Assembly: GCA_003053925.1 (NCBI GenBank)
Contig: QBKD01000001.1
Span: 310,001-374,000 of the forward strand
Direction of reading: 5' to 3'
DNA: 64,000 bases
Origin: Microbacteriaceae bacterium MWH-Ta3
Lineage (GTDB): Bacteria > Actinomycetota > Actinomycetes > Actinomycetales > Microbacteriaceae
The translations under genes and the position numbers were made by a program. Below are positions 18,342-25,918 of this stretch, one piece after another. Each line of letters starts with the position of its first letter. Positions within the stretch are counted from its first letter, which is position 1. The notes under the pieces were generated by a model. It searched no databases and was not told the origin of the DNA. It saw only the letters and a list, made by a program, of their open reading frames with translations.

Positions 18342-18412
18342 CACTCAGTACCCGATTTGAGCACGCCCACAGCGTGCTATACCCTTGAAAAGTTCACCCC
18401 TAAGGAGCCCTC

Positions 18413-18889
18413 ATGTCCGCAATCTGGCTTAACCAGGAAGCATTCGATCGCCTCGCGCTCGAGCTCGAGCAGTTGACGACCGTTGGTCGCGCTGAAATTG
18501 TGGGCCGAATTGAAGCGGCGCGCGCCGAGGGTGACCTGAAAGAGAACGGTGGCTATCACGCCGCCAAGGACGAGCAGGGCAAGATGGAGGCTCGCATTCG
18601 TCAGTTGACCGAGATGCTCAAGAACGCCCATGTGGGTACCGAGCCCGTCGATGCCTCTCGTGTCGCGCCAGGCACTGTCGTGACGGCACACATCCACGGC
18701 GATGAAGAGAAGTTCCTGCTGGGCTCACGCGAAATCGCGGCCGGCACCGACCTCGATGTTTATAGCGAACAGAGCCCCATGGGCCAGGCCATTATGGGTC
18801 TCGAGGCCGGCGACACCACCACGTTTACCGCACCGAGCGGCGCCGAGATCGCGGTGGAAATTATCGCGATCGAACCTTTTACCGGCTAG
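18413..18889 (+). CDS. greA: Transcription elongation factor GreA
   Basis: Rescues backtracked RNA polymerase by stimulating transcript cleavage. The 158-residue protein has the N-terminal coiled coil with the conserved acidic tip (EAARAEGDLKENGGYHAAKDEQG) and the C-terminal FKBP-like domain (SPMGQAIMGLEAGDTTTF). The ATG has AAGGAG upstream (good ribosome binding site, leader present). Its stop shares CTAG 18886-18889 with the convergent ilvA stop. Confidence 0.96.
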   Translation: MSAIWLNQEAFDRLALELEQLTTVGRAEIVGRIEAARAEGDLKENGGYHAAKDEQGKMEARIRQLTEMLKNAHVGTEPVDASRVAPGTVVTAHIHGDEEKFLLGSREIAAGTDLDVYSEQSPMGQAIMGLEAGDTTTFTAPSGAEIAVEIIAIEPFTG

Positions 18890-20121
18890 TAATCAATGCG
18901 AGGGTGGTAGCCCTCGGCACGCAGAGCGTCCAGCACCTGTTCGGCATGTTCGGGACCGCGGGTCTCGATGTGCACTTCGAGTTCGACTTCGGCGATGCCC
19001 AACCCGGCACCGTGACGAGTGTGGAGAACCTCGACAACGTTGGCGTTTTGGCCCGCGACGATTTCCGACGTTCGCGCCAGCTGGCCGGGCCGGTCGGGAA
19101 GTGGAATACGTACGCGCAGGTAGCGGCCCGAGGCCACAAGACCACGCGAAATGACACGTTCCATGATGAGCGGGTCGATGTTTCCACCGGAAAGCAGCAC
19201 GATGGTGGTGCCCGTTGCCTCGACCTTGCCCGTGAGGACTGCGGCGACACCCGCGGCGCCGGCCGGTTCCACCACAAGCTTGGCGCGCTCGAGCAGCATG
19301 AGGATGGCGCGGGCCATGTCGTCGTCACTGACGGTTACGATTTCATCAACCGCGTCCTTGATGATGTCGAAGTTGATAGAACCGGGACGCGACACGGCGA
19401 TTCCGTCGGCAATCGTGGGCTTGACCTCGATTGTCACGGGCTCCCCCGCAGAAATCGAGGGCGGATACGCCGCTGCATTCTTTGACTGCACGCCAATAAC
19501 GCGCAGCGTACGGCCGGACTCAGCGGCCTTTTGCTTCATGGCACTGGCCACACCGGCAATCAGACCACCGCCACCGATAGGAACCACGATCGTCTGCACG
19601 TCCGGGCATTCATCGAGCATCTCGAGCCCCACGGTTCCCTGACCGGCGATGACCTCGTGGTCGGCGTAGGGCGGGATGAATACCGCGCCGGACTTCTCGG
19701 CAAACTCGGTGGCAGCGGCCAGCGATTCTTGGAAGACGACGCCACGCAGAACGACATCGGCGCCATACCCGCGTGTGGCCTGCAACTTGGGAAGAGCAAC
19801 GCCCATGGGCATGAAAATGGTGGCCTTGATTCCCAGCTCGGCGGCGGCAAGCGCTACTCCCTGGGCATGATTACCAGCCGAGGCCGCGACCACCCCGCGC
19901 GCCTTTTCAGCGTCGGTCAGCTTGCTCATGCGGTGATACGCGCCACGAATCTTATAGGCACCCGTGCGCTGCAGGTTTTCACACTTCAAAAAGACGGAAT
20001 GACCCAGGACCTCGGCGAGGAACCGTGATTCCTCCAGCGGAGTTGCTTGGGCGACATGAGCGACAACAGCGCGGGCGGCTTCGAACTCGGCCAAAGTCGG
20101 CCCGGCAAACGTGTGTGTCAC
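18886..20121 (-). CDS. ilvA: Threonine ammonia-lyase (threonine dehydratase) with ACT domain
   Basis: PLP enzyme that converts threonine to 2-oxobutyrate, the first step to isoleucine. The 411-residue protein has the PLP lysine in RTGAYKIRGAYH, the phosphate-binding IGGGGLIAG loop, and a C-terminal ACT-like regulatory domain (residues about 330-411, LRVRIPLPDRPGQLARTSEIV). This length and single ACT domain fit the 'catabolic-like' form used by many Actinobacteria. The start is GTG 20121 (MTHTFAGPTLAEF), with GGAGG 5-6 bases upstream; the frame is open further but that stretch lies in the divergent gene. The 34-base gap to the divergent glycosylase means shared promoter DNA. Confidence 0.92.
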   Translation of the reverse strand: MTHTFAGPTLAEFEAARAVVAHVAQATPLEESRFLAEVLGHSVFLKCENLQRTGAYKIRGAYHRMSKLTDAEKARGVVAASAGNHAQGVALAAAELGIKATIFMPMGVALPKLQATRGYGADVVLRGVVFQESLAAATEFAEKSGAVFIPPYADHEVIAGQGTVGLEMLDECPDVQTIVVPIGGGGLIAGVASAMKQKAAESGRTLRVIGVQSKNAAAYPPSISAGEPVTIEVKPTIADGIAVSRPGSINFDIIKDAVDEIVTVSDDDMARAILMLLERAKLVVEPAGAAGVAAVLTGKVEATGTTIVLLSGGNIDPLIMERVISRGLVASGRYLRVRIPLPDRPGQLARTSEIVAGQNANVVEVLHTRHGAGLGIAEVELEVHIETRGPEHAEQVLDALRAEGYHPRIDY

Positions 20122-20142
20122 TTTTTCCTCCAGGGGAAACGA

Positions 20143-20148
20143 TACCGT
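20143..20148 (+). promoter_or_regulatory. -10 box TACCGT, leaderless promoter of ycaQ-like gene
   Basis: TACCGT is followed by 7 bases and ATG 20156. It lies 22 bases from the divergent ilvA start, so the promoter for this gene overlaps the ilvA leader. Confidence 0.5.
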
Positions 20149-20155
20149 GATTCCT

Positions 20156-21343
20156 ATGAGTGAACTGTCGAAACCCGAGGCGCGGCGTGTGGCGTTGGCC
20201 GCCCACGGACTGGGAAATACGCGGCGCAATCCCGCGACGTCGGACATCGCTGCGGTGATTGACGGCCTGGGCGTACTGCAGTTGGACTCGGTGAATGTCT
20301 TCGAGCGCAGCCACTACCTGCCGTTGTATGCCCGCCTGGGTCGATACGACACCGCGCTGGCCGATGACCTGCTGCTTGCGCACAGCGCGCACCCCACCCA
20401 TGTTGAATATTGGGCGCACGTGGCCGCCTTCATCCCCGTGGAGTCGTGGCCACTGTGGCGCTGGAAAATGGCGCATCACGAGGCGCGATCCTTTGCCGCG
20501 GGAGCATGGGGTGCGGAACACCGCGCGTTTGTCGACGAGATGTTCCGCATTGTCGAGGCCGAAGGGCCCATTACCGCCAGCGACATCGAACACGATCGCA
20601 ACAAACGCACCGGCGCGTGGTGGGGCTGGAGTGACACCAAGATCGCGTTGGAAACGCTGTTCGACGCGGGGTTACTGACATCGGCCGGGCGCAGAGGTTT
20701 TCAGCGCCTCTATGCCGTTCCCGAACGCGTGCTGTCGCCCGATGTCCTGAACACCCACATTGACGAATCGGATGCGGTACGGGAGTTGGTACACAAGGCC
20801 GTCACCGCGGTGGGCGTGGGCACCGAAGCGGATATCGCCGATTACTTCCGACTGGCAAAACCTCGCACTCGGCAGGCTTTGGCCGAATTGGTCGAGGCGG
20901 GGCGCGTCGTTCCCACGACGGTCGAGGGATGGGCGTCCCCCGCCTTCACAACACCCGGCGTCGAAATACCCGCAGCAATAAAGGCAAACACGATCCTGAC
21001 ACCATTCGATCCGGTCACGTGGCATCGCGAACGCGCGCTGCGGCTGTTCGATTTTGACTACAAAATCGAGATCTACACACCGGCGGCAAAGCGCCAGTTT
21101 GGCTACTATTCGTTGCCCATTCTGATGGACGACCGACTGGTCGCTCGAATCGACCTCAAGGCCGACCGCAAGACCAAGACGCTCATCGTCAAGAGCGCGC
21201 ACTGGGAAGTGTCCCGGCCGCGTAATGCTGTCGACCGCCTGGAGCGAATCGTGCGCGACGCCGCGGCCTGGCGAGGCCTCGAGAACATCGTTGTCGACGA
21301 TTGGGGCGATGCCAGCCGCGACCTTCGAGCCGTGTTCGGCTAG
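20156..21343 (+). CDS. ycaQ: YcaQ/AlkX-type winged-helix DNA glycosylase
   Basis: A 395-residue HTH_42 protein. E. coli YcaQ (AlkX) and Streptomyces AlkZ remove alkylated or crosslinked purines; the catalytic motif is Q-x-D or Q-x-Q. The motif QLD is visible in GVLQLDSVNVFERSHYLPLY, which favours the YcaQ/AlkX branch. Three winged-helix segments follow, then a beta-rich C-terminal domain (LTPFDPVTWHRERALRLFDFDYKIEIYTPAAKRQFGYYSLPIL). The start ATG 20156 is set by the leaderless box; the longer frame begins inside ilvA. Its role is probably protection against alkylating natural products. The stop shares CTAG with htpX. Confidence 0.88.
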   Translation: MSELSKPEARRVALAAHGLGNTRRNPATSDIAAVIDGLGVLQLDSVNVFERSHYLPLYARLGRYDTALADDLLLAHSAHPTHVEYWAHVAAFIPVESWPLWRWKMAHHEARSFAAGAWGAEHRAFVDEMFRIVEAEGPITASDIEHDRNKRTGAWWGWSDTKIALETLFDAGLLTSAGRRGFQRLYAVPERVLSPDVLNTHIDESDAVRELVHKAVTAVGVGTEADIADYFRLAKPRTRQALAELVEAGRVVPTTVEGWASPAFTTPGVEIPAAIKANTILTPFDPVTWHRERALRLFDFDYKIEIYTPAAKRQFGYYSLPILMDDRLVARIDLKADRKTKTLIVKSAHWEVSRPRNAVDRLERIVRDAAAWRGLENIVVDDWGDASRDLRAVFG

Positions 21344-22233
21344 AACTTTCCGCCGATATCCAGAAGGCGACGGATGCGCTCGGGGATGGGCGGGTGCGTG
21401 GCGAACATGCGGTCGAACACGCCGGGCTTCATCGGATCGGAAATCCACAGGTGCGCCATCGAGGCCGACTGTCGGCGCATGGGCGCCTTGTATTCTGCAA
21501 GCTTGTGCAGTGCGCTTGCCAGCCCCTCGGGGTTGCGGGTCGTCATTGCGCCCGTGGCGTCGGCGAGGTACTCGCGCTGGCGCGACACTCCCGCCTGAAT
21601 GAGCGCAGACACCAGCGGCGCGACAATCATCGCGACCAAACCCAAGACCAGAAACAGCGCACCGGCGCCATTGTCGTTGTTGCGTCGGTTGCCGCCGCCC
21701 CACATCGCCATGCGAATCAGAATGTCGGTGATGAAACCAACGGCAACCACCAACCCAAACACGATGGTGCTGACGCGAATATCGTAGTTTTTCACGTGGC
21801 CCAGTTCGTGGGCCATAACGCCTTCCAGTTCCGCGTCGGTCATGATGTCCAGAAGACCCGTTGTCGCGGCTACGACCGCGTGTTCGGGGTCGCGACCGGA
21901 CGCAAACGCGTTAGGAGCGGGATCGTTGACGATATACACGCGCGGCATGGGCATGCCCGTGGCAATAGTGAGGTTCTCGACCGTGCGCCACAACCGCGGG
22001 TTGTCCTGTTCCGTAATCTGTTGTGCACCCGCCATCGCCACCGCGATCTTGTCGGCGTTGTAGTACTGGAACCAGGCATAGGCGCCCGCGCCCAGCACGG
22101 TGGCGATCGTGATGCTCCAGGATCCGTCGCCCATCATCTGCGAAATGAGCCACCCCAGCCCCACCACGATCAGCAGGAATACCCCGATGATCAGAACGGT
22201 GTTGCGCTTGTTCGCCGCAATTGCACTGTACAT
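21340..22233 (-). CDS. htpX: Membrane zinc metalloprotease HtpX
   Basis: Cleaves damaged membrane proteins under stress. The 297-residue protein has two N-terminal transmembrane helices (residues about 11-32 and 38-58), the HExxH zinc motif in MAHELGHVKNYD with the third ligand in the REYLADA segment, and two more hydrophobic stretches after it (TIVFGLVVAVGFI and FLVLGLVAMIVAPLVSALI). It follows lemA after 6 bases, a pairing seen in many bacteria, so both are likely in one message from the lemA promoter. The stop overlaps the glycosylase gene in CTAG 21340-21343. Confidence 0.95.
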   Translation of the reverse strand: MYSAIAANKRNTVLIIGVFLLIVVGLGWLISQMMGDGSWSITIATVLGAGAYAWFQYYNADKIAVAMAGAQQITEQDNPRLWRTVENLTIATGMPMPRVYIVNDPAPNAFASGRDPEHAVVAATTGLLDIMTDAELEGVMAHELGHVKNYDIRVSTIVFGLVVAVGFITDILIRMAMWGGGNRRNNDNGAGALFLVLGLVAMIVAPLVSALIQAGVSRQREYLADATGAMTTRNPEGLASALHKLAEYKAPMRRQSASMAHLWISDPMKPGVFDRMFATHPPIPERIRRLLDIGGKF

Positions 22234-22239
22234 AGGCGG

Positions 22240-22809
22240 TTAGAACTGAACCTTCGGAGGCTCGGCGATGGCGTCGGGGTTCTCGACCTCGAAGAAATCA
22301 CGCGTGGCAAAACCCAGGCTTCGGGCGAAGACGTTGTTGGGGAAGACCAGAATCTTGGTGTTGAACTCTCGCACACCGCCGTTGTAGAAACGACGCGAGG
22401 CCTGAATCTTGTTTTCCGTGTCGGTGATGTCCGACTGCAGCTGCTGGAAGTTCGCGTTGGCCTGCAACTGCGGATACGCCTCGGCGACAGCAAAAATCGA
22501 CTTGAGGGCGGCCTGCATGTGGTTTTCCGCCACGGCGACATCGGCGGGAGTTCCCGCGCTCGTTGTTTCGGCGCGCGCACGGGTCACATTTTCAAAGACC
22601 TCTTTTTCGTGCTTCGCGTAGCCCTTCACCGTTTCGATGAGGTTCGGCAGCAGATCGGCGCGACGCTTCAGTTGCACCGTGATGTCGCTCCAGGCTTCAT
22701 CAACGCGAACGTTCAGAGTAACCAGGCCGTTGTAGGTGCTCCACAGGTAGATGCCGGCGATTACAACGAGTCCGACAATAACGAGCAGAACGAGTGTGGT
22801 TGTGTCCAT
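22240..22809 (-). CDS. lemA: LemA family protein
   Basis: A 189-residue protein with one N-terminal transmembrane helix (residues 4-25) and a helical cytoplasmic or extracytoplasmic bundle with the family pattern YNGLVTLNVRVDEAWSDITVQLKRRADLLPNL and AVAEAYPQLQANANF. The function of LemA is not settled; it is commonly operonic with htpX, as here. The start ATG 22809 has a TACCAT box 6 bases upstream, implying a leaderless message. The tRNA gene lies 75 bases upstream on the same strand. Confidence 0.94.
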   Translation of the reverse strand: MDTTTLVLLVIVGLVVIAGIYLWSTYNGLVTLNVRVDEAWSDITVQLKRRADLLPNLIETVKGYAKHEKEVFENVTRARAETTSAGTPADVAVAENHMQAALKSIFAVAEAYPQLQANANFQQLQSDITDTENKIQASRRFYNGGVREFNTKILVFPNNVFARSLGFATRDFFEVENPDAIAEPPKVQF

Positions 22810-22815
22810 GACTTC

Positions 22816-22821
22816 ATGGTA
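22816..22821 (-). promoter_or_regulatory. -10 box TACCAT, leaderless promoter of lemA-htpX
   Basis: Minus-strand TACCAT is followed by GAAGTC and ATG 22809. No ribosome binding site is available in a 6-base gap. Confidence 0.55.
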
Positions 22822-22884
22822 AACCTGACCACCCAGAATTACCTGAGGATTCGCTGGCGGCGTACCTCAGTGCGCACTGCAGTG

Positions 22885-22958
22885 TGCCCCAACAGGGATT
22901 CGAACCCTGACTGTGACGATTTTAAGTCGTCTGCCTCTGCCGGTTGGGCTATTGGGGC
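22885..22958 (-). tRNA. tRNA with UAA anticodon (tRNA-Leu by codon), class I shape
   Basis: The 74-base sequence folds into a full cloverleaf: acceptor GCCCCAA/TTGGGGC, a 3-bp D stem, anticodon stem GACGA/TCGTC with loop CTTAAAA (anticodon TAA), a 5-base variable region ACAGT, T arm CAGGG-TTCGAAT-CCCTG and discriminator A. No CCA is encoded. Anticodon UAA reads UUA, a leucine codon used in this window (for example in the first transporter gene). Bacterial leucine tRNAs normally have a long variable arm, which this lacks; see findings. Confidence 0.9.
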
Positions 22959-22991
22959 GGCGTCTCTAGCCTAGGTCAGACCACGAGATGC

Positions 22992-23027
22992 CAGAGCGCC
23001 CCGCACCTGTCGGCGTGGGGCGCTCTG
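22992..23027 (-). terminator. Terminator downstream of ndh
   Basis: CAGAGCGCCCC (22992-23002) pairs with GGGGCGCTCTG (23017-23027), an 11-bp stem with a 14-base loop. It is 9 bases after the ndh stop and separates it from the tRNA gene. Confidence 0.8.
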
Positions 23028-23035
23028 AAAGGGAA

Positions 23036-24595
23036 TTACTTGGCTGATGCCTTGGGTGCGGCCTTCTTAGCGGCGGGCTTCGCCGCAGCCTTCGTGGCGG
23101 TTGCCTTGGCGGCCACGGGGGCCTTCTTCGCAGCAGGCTTTGCCGCGGGCTTCGCAGCTGCCTTGGCGGCGGGCTTTGCCGCAGCCTTCGTAGCCGTGGC
23201 CTTGGCAGCGGCGGGAGCCTTCTTCGCAGCGGGCTTCGCTGCTGCCTTCGCGGGAGCCTTCGCAGCTGCGGGTGCAGCGGCGGGGCGCGATGCGTAGGCG
23301 GCGAAGTAGTCACGAGGCGTCTCGCGTGCCGAGATGCTGGCAACGTCGCGGCCAACAATCAACTGCAGGAACCAGTCGCCGAAGACGCGAAGCTTGCGCT
23401 CCCACATGGGCATGGCCAGGCCGTGGTAACCGCGGTGCATGCCCCAGGCAAGGAAGCCCTTGACCGAGATCTTGCCCGACTGGAACACACCGTGTCCGAT
23501 ACCCAAGCCGGCAACAGCGCCGAGGTTCTTGTGCACGTAGTCCACGGGCTCTTCGCCACGCAGCACGGCAACGAGGTTCTTCGACAGGCGCTTGGCCTGG
23601 CGAACCGCGTGCTGAGCGTTGGGAACGCACATGCCGCCCACGCCACCACCGGTGAGGTCGGGAACGGCCGAGTTGTCACCGGCAGCCCATGCACCATCCA
23701 CGATCGCACCGTCTTCGGTGGTCACGCGCAGGTCGGCGCGGGTACGGATGCGGCCGCGCTCTTCGATGGGAAGGTCGGTCGAGCGCACAACGGGGTTCGC
23801 CATAACACCAGCGGTCCAGACAATGAGGTCCGACTCGAAGGTCTGGCCGGTCGACAGCTGAATGACGCCACCCTCGGCGCTCTGCAGCTGGGTGTCCAGG
23901 TGAACGGTTGCTTCGCGCTCGGCGAGGTTCTTCAGAACCCACTGCGAGGTCTCGAGCGACACCTCGGGCATGATGCGACCCATGGCCTCAATCAGGTGGA
24001 AGTGGGTGTCAGCGATGGTGAGGTTGGGGTAGTCCTTCAGCAGCGACGAGGCCAGCGAACGCAGTTCGGCGAAGGTCTCGATTCCGGCAAATCCACCACC
24101 GACAACGGTGACGGTCAGCAGGCGGTCGCGCTGGGGGCCAGCGGGGAGGTTCGCGGCCTTGGCGAAGTTGTCGATGAGGCGGTCGCGCACAGCAACGGCT
24201 TCTTCGATCGACTTCATGCCGATTGCTTCGTCGGCAACACCGGGGATGGGGAAGGTGCGCGACACCGAACCGGCGGCCAGAACAATCTGGTCGTAGTCGA
24301 CGGTGTATGCATCGCCTGCGGAGGGCTGAATGGTGGCGGTCTTCGCGGCGTGGTTCACGCCGGTGACGCGGCCGGTCACGATGTTCGTCTTCTTCAAGTG
24401 ACGGCGCAGCGGCACGATGACGTGGCGGGGCTCGATGTTACCTGCGGCAACCTCGGGCAGGAAGGGCTGGTAGGTCATGTAGGGAAGCGGGTCAACCAGA
24501 GTGACCTCGGCTTCGCCCGAGCGAAGGTGCTTCTGAAGGGTGAACGCCGTGTAGAAGCCGGCATAGCCACCGCCGACGATAAGAATTTTGGGCAC
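23036..24595 (-). CDS. ndh: Type II NADH dehydrogenase with lysine/alanine-rich C-terminal tail
   Basis: Single-subunit, non-proton-pumping NADH:quinone oxidoreductase of the membrane surface. The 519-residue product has an FAD motif at the start (ILIVGGGYAGFYTA), an NADH motif near residue 165 (VTVVGGGFAGIETF), the WTAGV segment, AWAAGDNSAV and a C-terminal membrane-binding helix (VFGDWFLQLIVGRDVA). Up to residue about 435 it is an ordinary NDH-2; the last 85 or so residues are almost only Ala, Lys, Pro and Thr in repeats like AAAKPAAKKAP. GTG 24595 (MPKILIVGG) has AGGAG upstream. The gene stands alone between a subtilase and the tRNA. Confidence 0.94.
   Translation of the reverse strand: MPKILIVGGGYAGFYTAFTLQKHLRSGEAEVTLVDPLPYMTYQPFLPEVAAGNIEPRHVIVPLRRHLKKTNIVTGRVTGVNHAAKTATIQPSAGDAYTVDYDQIVLAAGSVSRTFPIPGVADEAIGMKSIEEAVAVRDRLIDNFAKAANLPAGPQRDRLLTVTVVGGGFAGIETFAELRSLASSLLKDYPNLTIADTHFHLIEAMGRIMPEVSLETSQWVLKNLAEREATVHLDTQLQSAEGGVIQLSTGQTFESDLIVWTAGVMANPVVRSTDLPIEERGRIRTRADLRVTTEDGAIVDGAWAAGDNSAVPDLTGGGVGGMCVPNAQHAVRQAKRLSKNLVAVLRGEEPVDYVHKNLGAVAGLGIGHGVFQSGKISVKGFLAWGMHRGYHGLAMPMWERKLRVFGDWFLQLIVGRDVASISARETPRDYFAAYASRPAAAPAAAKAPAKAAAKPAAKKAPAAAKATATKAAAKPAAKAAAKPAAKPAAKKAPVAAKATATKAAAKPAAKKAAPKASAK
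23045..23275. repeat. Low-complexity repeats encoding the K/A-rich tail of NDH-2
   Basis: Related units that encode KAAAKPAAKKAP and KATATKAAAKPAA recur, with two long near-identical blocks (roughly 23060-23155 and 23165-23250). The repeat is in frame with ndh. It resembles the C-terminal tails of histone H1-like and actinobacterial HU proteins rather than any oxidoreductase. Confidence 0.8.
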
Positions 24596-24628
24596 GAAAA
24601 TGACTCCTGAGAATTACGAGTGGACACT

Positions 24629-25918
24629 CTAATTTAGCGCGTTGTCTGGGCTTTCTTCGCCAGTGACGCGATAAAGCTGGCGTCGAATCACGCGCGCACG
24701 CAGGGCAGCCAATACAACGGCAGCACCCATTAGCACGCCAAAGCCCGCGACCGTCAGCGTGGGCAGGCCGGCGTTCAGCCATGCGGCGTCCCATTCCGCC
24801 GACCGCACGTCGTCCTCACTCGGGCCGGTGGGCATCTCGGCAGGGTCGTGGTCGGGTGCGGCGAGCGCCACCTCCGCGGTTTCCCAGTCCACTTCACGGT
24901 GCATGTCAATCCACGAATCCAGATCGCCCAGCGGGTTTGCCGCTACCGCATCCACCCGTGCTGCAACAGCTTTCTGCGCGTTGACGATGCCGTACCCGTA
25001 ATTCACATTGGGAACCGAACCGACAGGGGTTGCCGTGCGAATGATTCGGTTGATCACATTCGCGACGTCGAGTTCGGGGTGGGCCGACATGACGAGGGCG
25101 GCAATTCCCGCGACAATCGGGGCGGCACCGCTGGTGCCATTCCAGAAACGTCGTGCCCCGCCGGGAGTACTACCGACCAAGCCTTCGCTCGCGGCCACAA
25201 CACCGACGGTCACGCCGGGCGCACTGGCGGTGGAACTGACCACCCGATCCTCGCCGATGCCTCCCACGACAAGCACCCCGGGAATCGTGGCGGGCGCACC
25301 GACAAACTCGGTGCCGCTCCCCCGGTTTCCCGTGGCCGCGACGACCAGAACGTCGTGATCGGCCGCGTATTGGAACGCCGTGTCCCACGAGGTTGGCCAC
25401 CCGACCGAGTTTCGGGTAAATGACATGACGATGATGTCGGCGCCATTGTCGACGGCCCAGGTCACGCCGGTGGCGATTTGCTTATCGCTGGGCACGACAT
25501 CATTCAATTCAAACGACATTGACACGCTCAGGAGATCGGCCTCGGGGGCAACACCCAGCACGCCGGAACTACCAGCGCCACGGCCAGCCGCCAACGACGC
25601 CACCATTGTGCCGTGATGTCCGTCGAGGCCCAGTGGCTCTTGGCCGTCGGCCGAACCCATGCCTGAGACATCCGTACCACCGACGACAGCACCCGCAAGA
25701 TCGGGATGTGCGCCATCGACACCGGTATCAATAACGGCGATGGTGACGCCCTCGCCCTTCGTCACCGACCATGCATCGCGAATGCGGTGATCGGTCAACC
25801 ACCATTCGCCGTCGCGATACACATCGGCCGTCGCAATGGTTCCCGCGGGCACACCGGCGCATATCGCCGCGAGGGCGATAGTTAGTGCAGTGACTAGCCG
25901 CGAGCGTCGGGAGCGCAT
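24629..25918 (-). CDS. Membrane-anchored subtilisin-like serine protease (S8 family)
   Basis: A secreted protease of about 429 residues. After MRSRRSRL comes a signal peptide (LVTALTIALAAICAGVPAG), then the catalytic triad: Asp in VIDTGVDGAHPD, His in GHHGTMVAS, Ser in GTSGAAPIVAG. A C-terminal transmembrane helix (LTVAGFGVLMGAAVVLAALRA) and a basic tail anchor it, as in mycosins. The usual GTSMAxP has Gly in place of Met. The start is uncertain: ATG 25918 and GTG 25924 are both possible; the frame opens with a TTG at 25945. The start overlaps the DUF501 gene end, so it is probably the last gene of the eno-ftsB-DUF501 cluster. Confidence 0.88.
   Translation of the reverse strand: MRSRRSRLVTALTIALAAICAGVPAGTIATADVYRDGEWWLTDHRIRDAWSVTKGEGVTIAVIDTGVDGAHPDLAGAVVGGTDVSGMGSADGQEPLGLDGHHGTMVASLAAGRGAGSSGVLGVAPEADLLSVSMSFELNDVVPSDKQIATGVTWAVDNGADIIVMSFTRNSVGWPTSWDTAFQYAADHDVLVVAATGNRGSGTEFVGAPATIPGVLVVGGIGEDRVVSSTASAPGVTVGVVAASEGLVGSTPGGARRFWNGTSGAAPIVAGIAALVMSAHPELDVANVINRIIRTATPVGSVPNVNYGYGIVNAQKAVAARVDAVAANPLGDLDSWIDMHREVDWETAEVALAAPDHDPAEMPTGPSEDDVRSAEWDAAWLNAGLPTLTVAGFGVLMGAAVVLAALRARVIRRQLYRVTGEESPDNALN

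Noticed and set aside
22885-22958. tRNA as an attachment site for an island
   Set aside because: Both sides carry ordinary chromosomal genes and no integrase is nearby.
21301-22974. 557-codon antisense frame over htpX, lemA and the tRNA
   Set aside because: It crosses a tRNA gene and two real genes; a codon-bias shadow.
23045-23275. Repeats near the 3' end of ndh as a possible CRISPR array or mobile repeat
   Set aside because: Units are in frame, of varying length and encode the K/A tail; no regular spacer pattern or cas genes.
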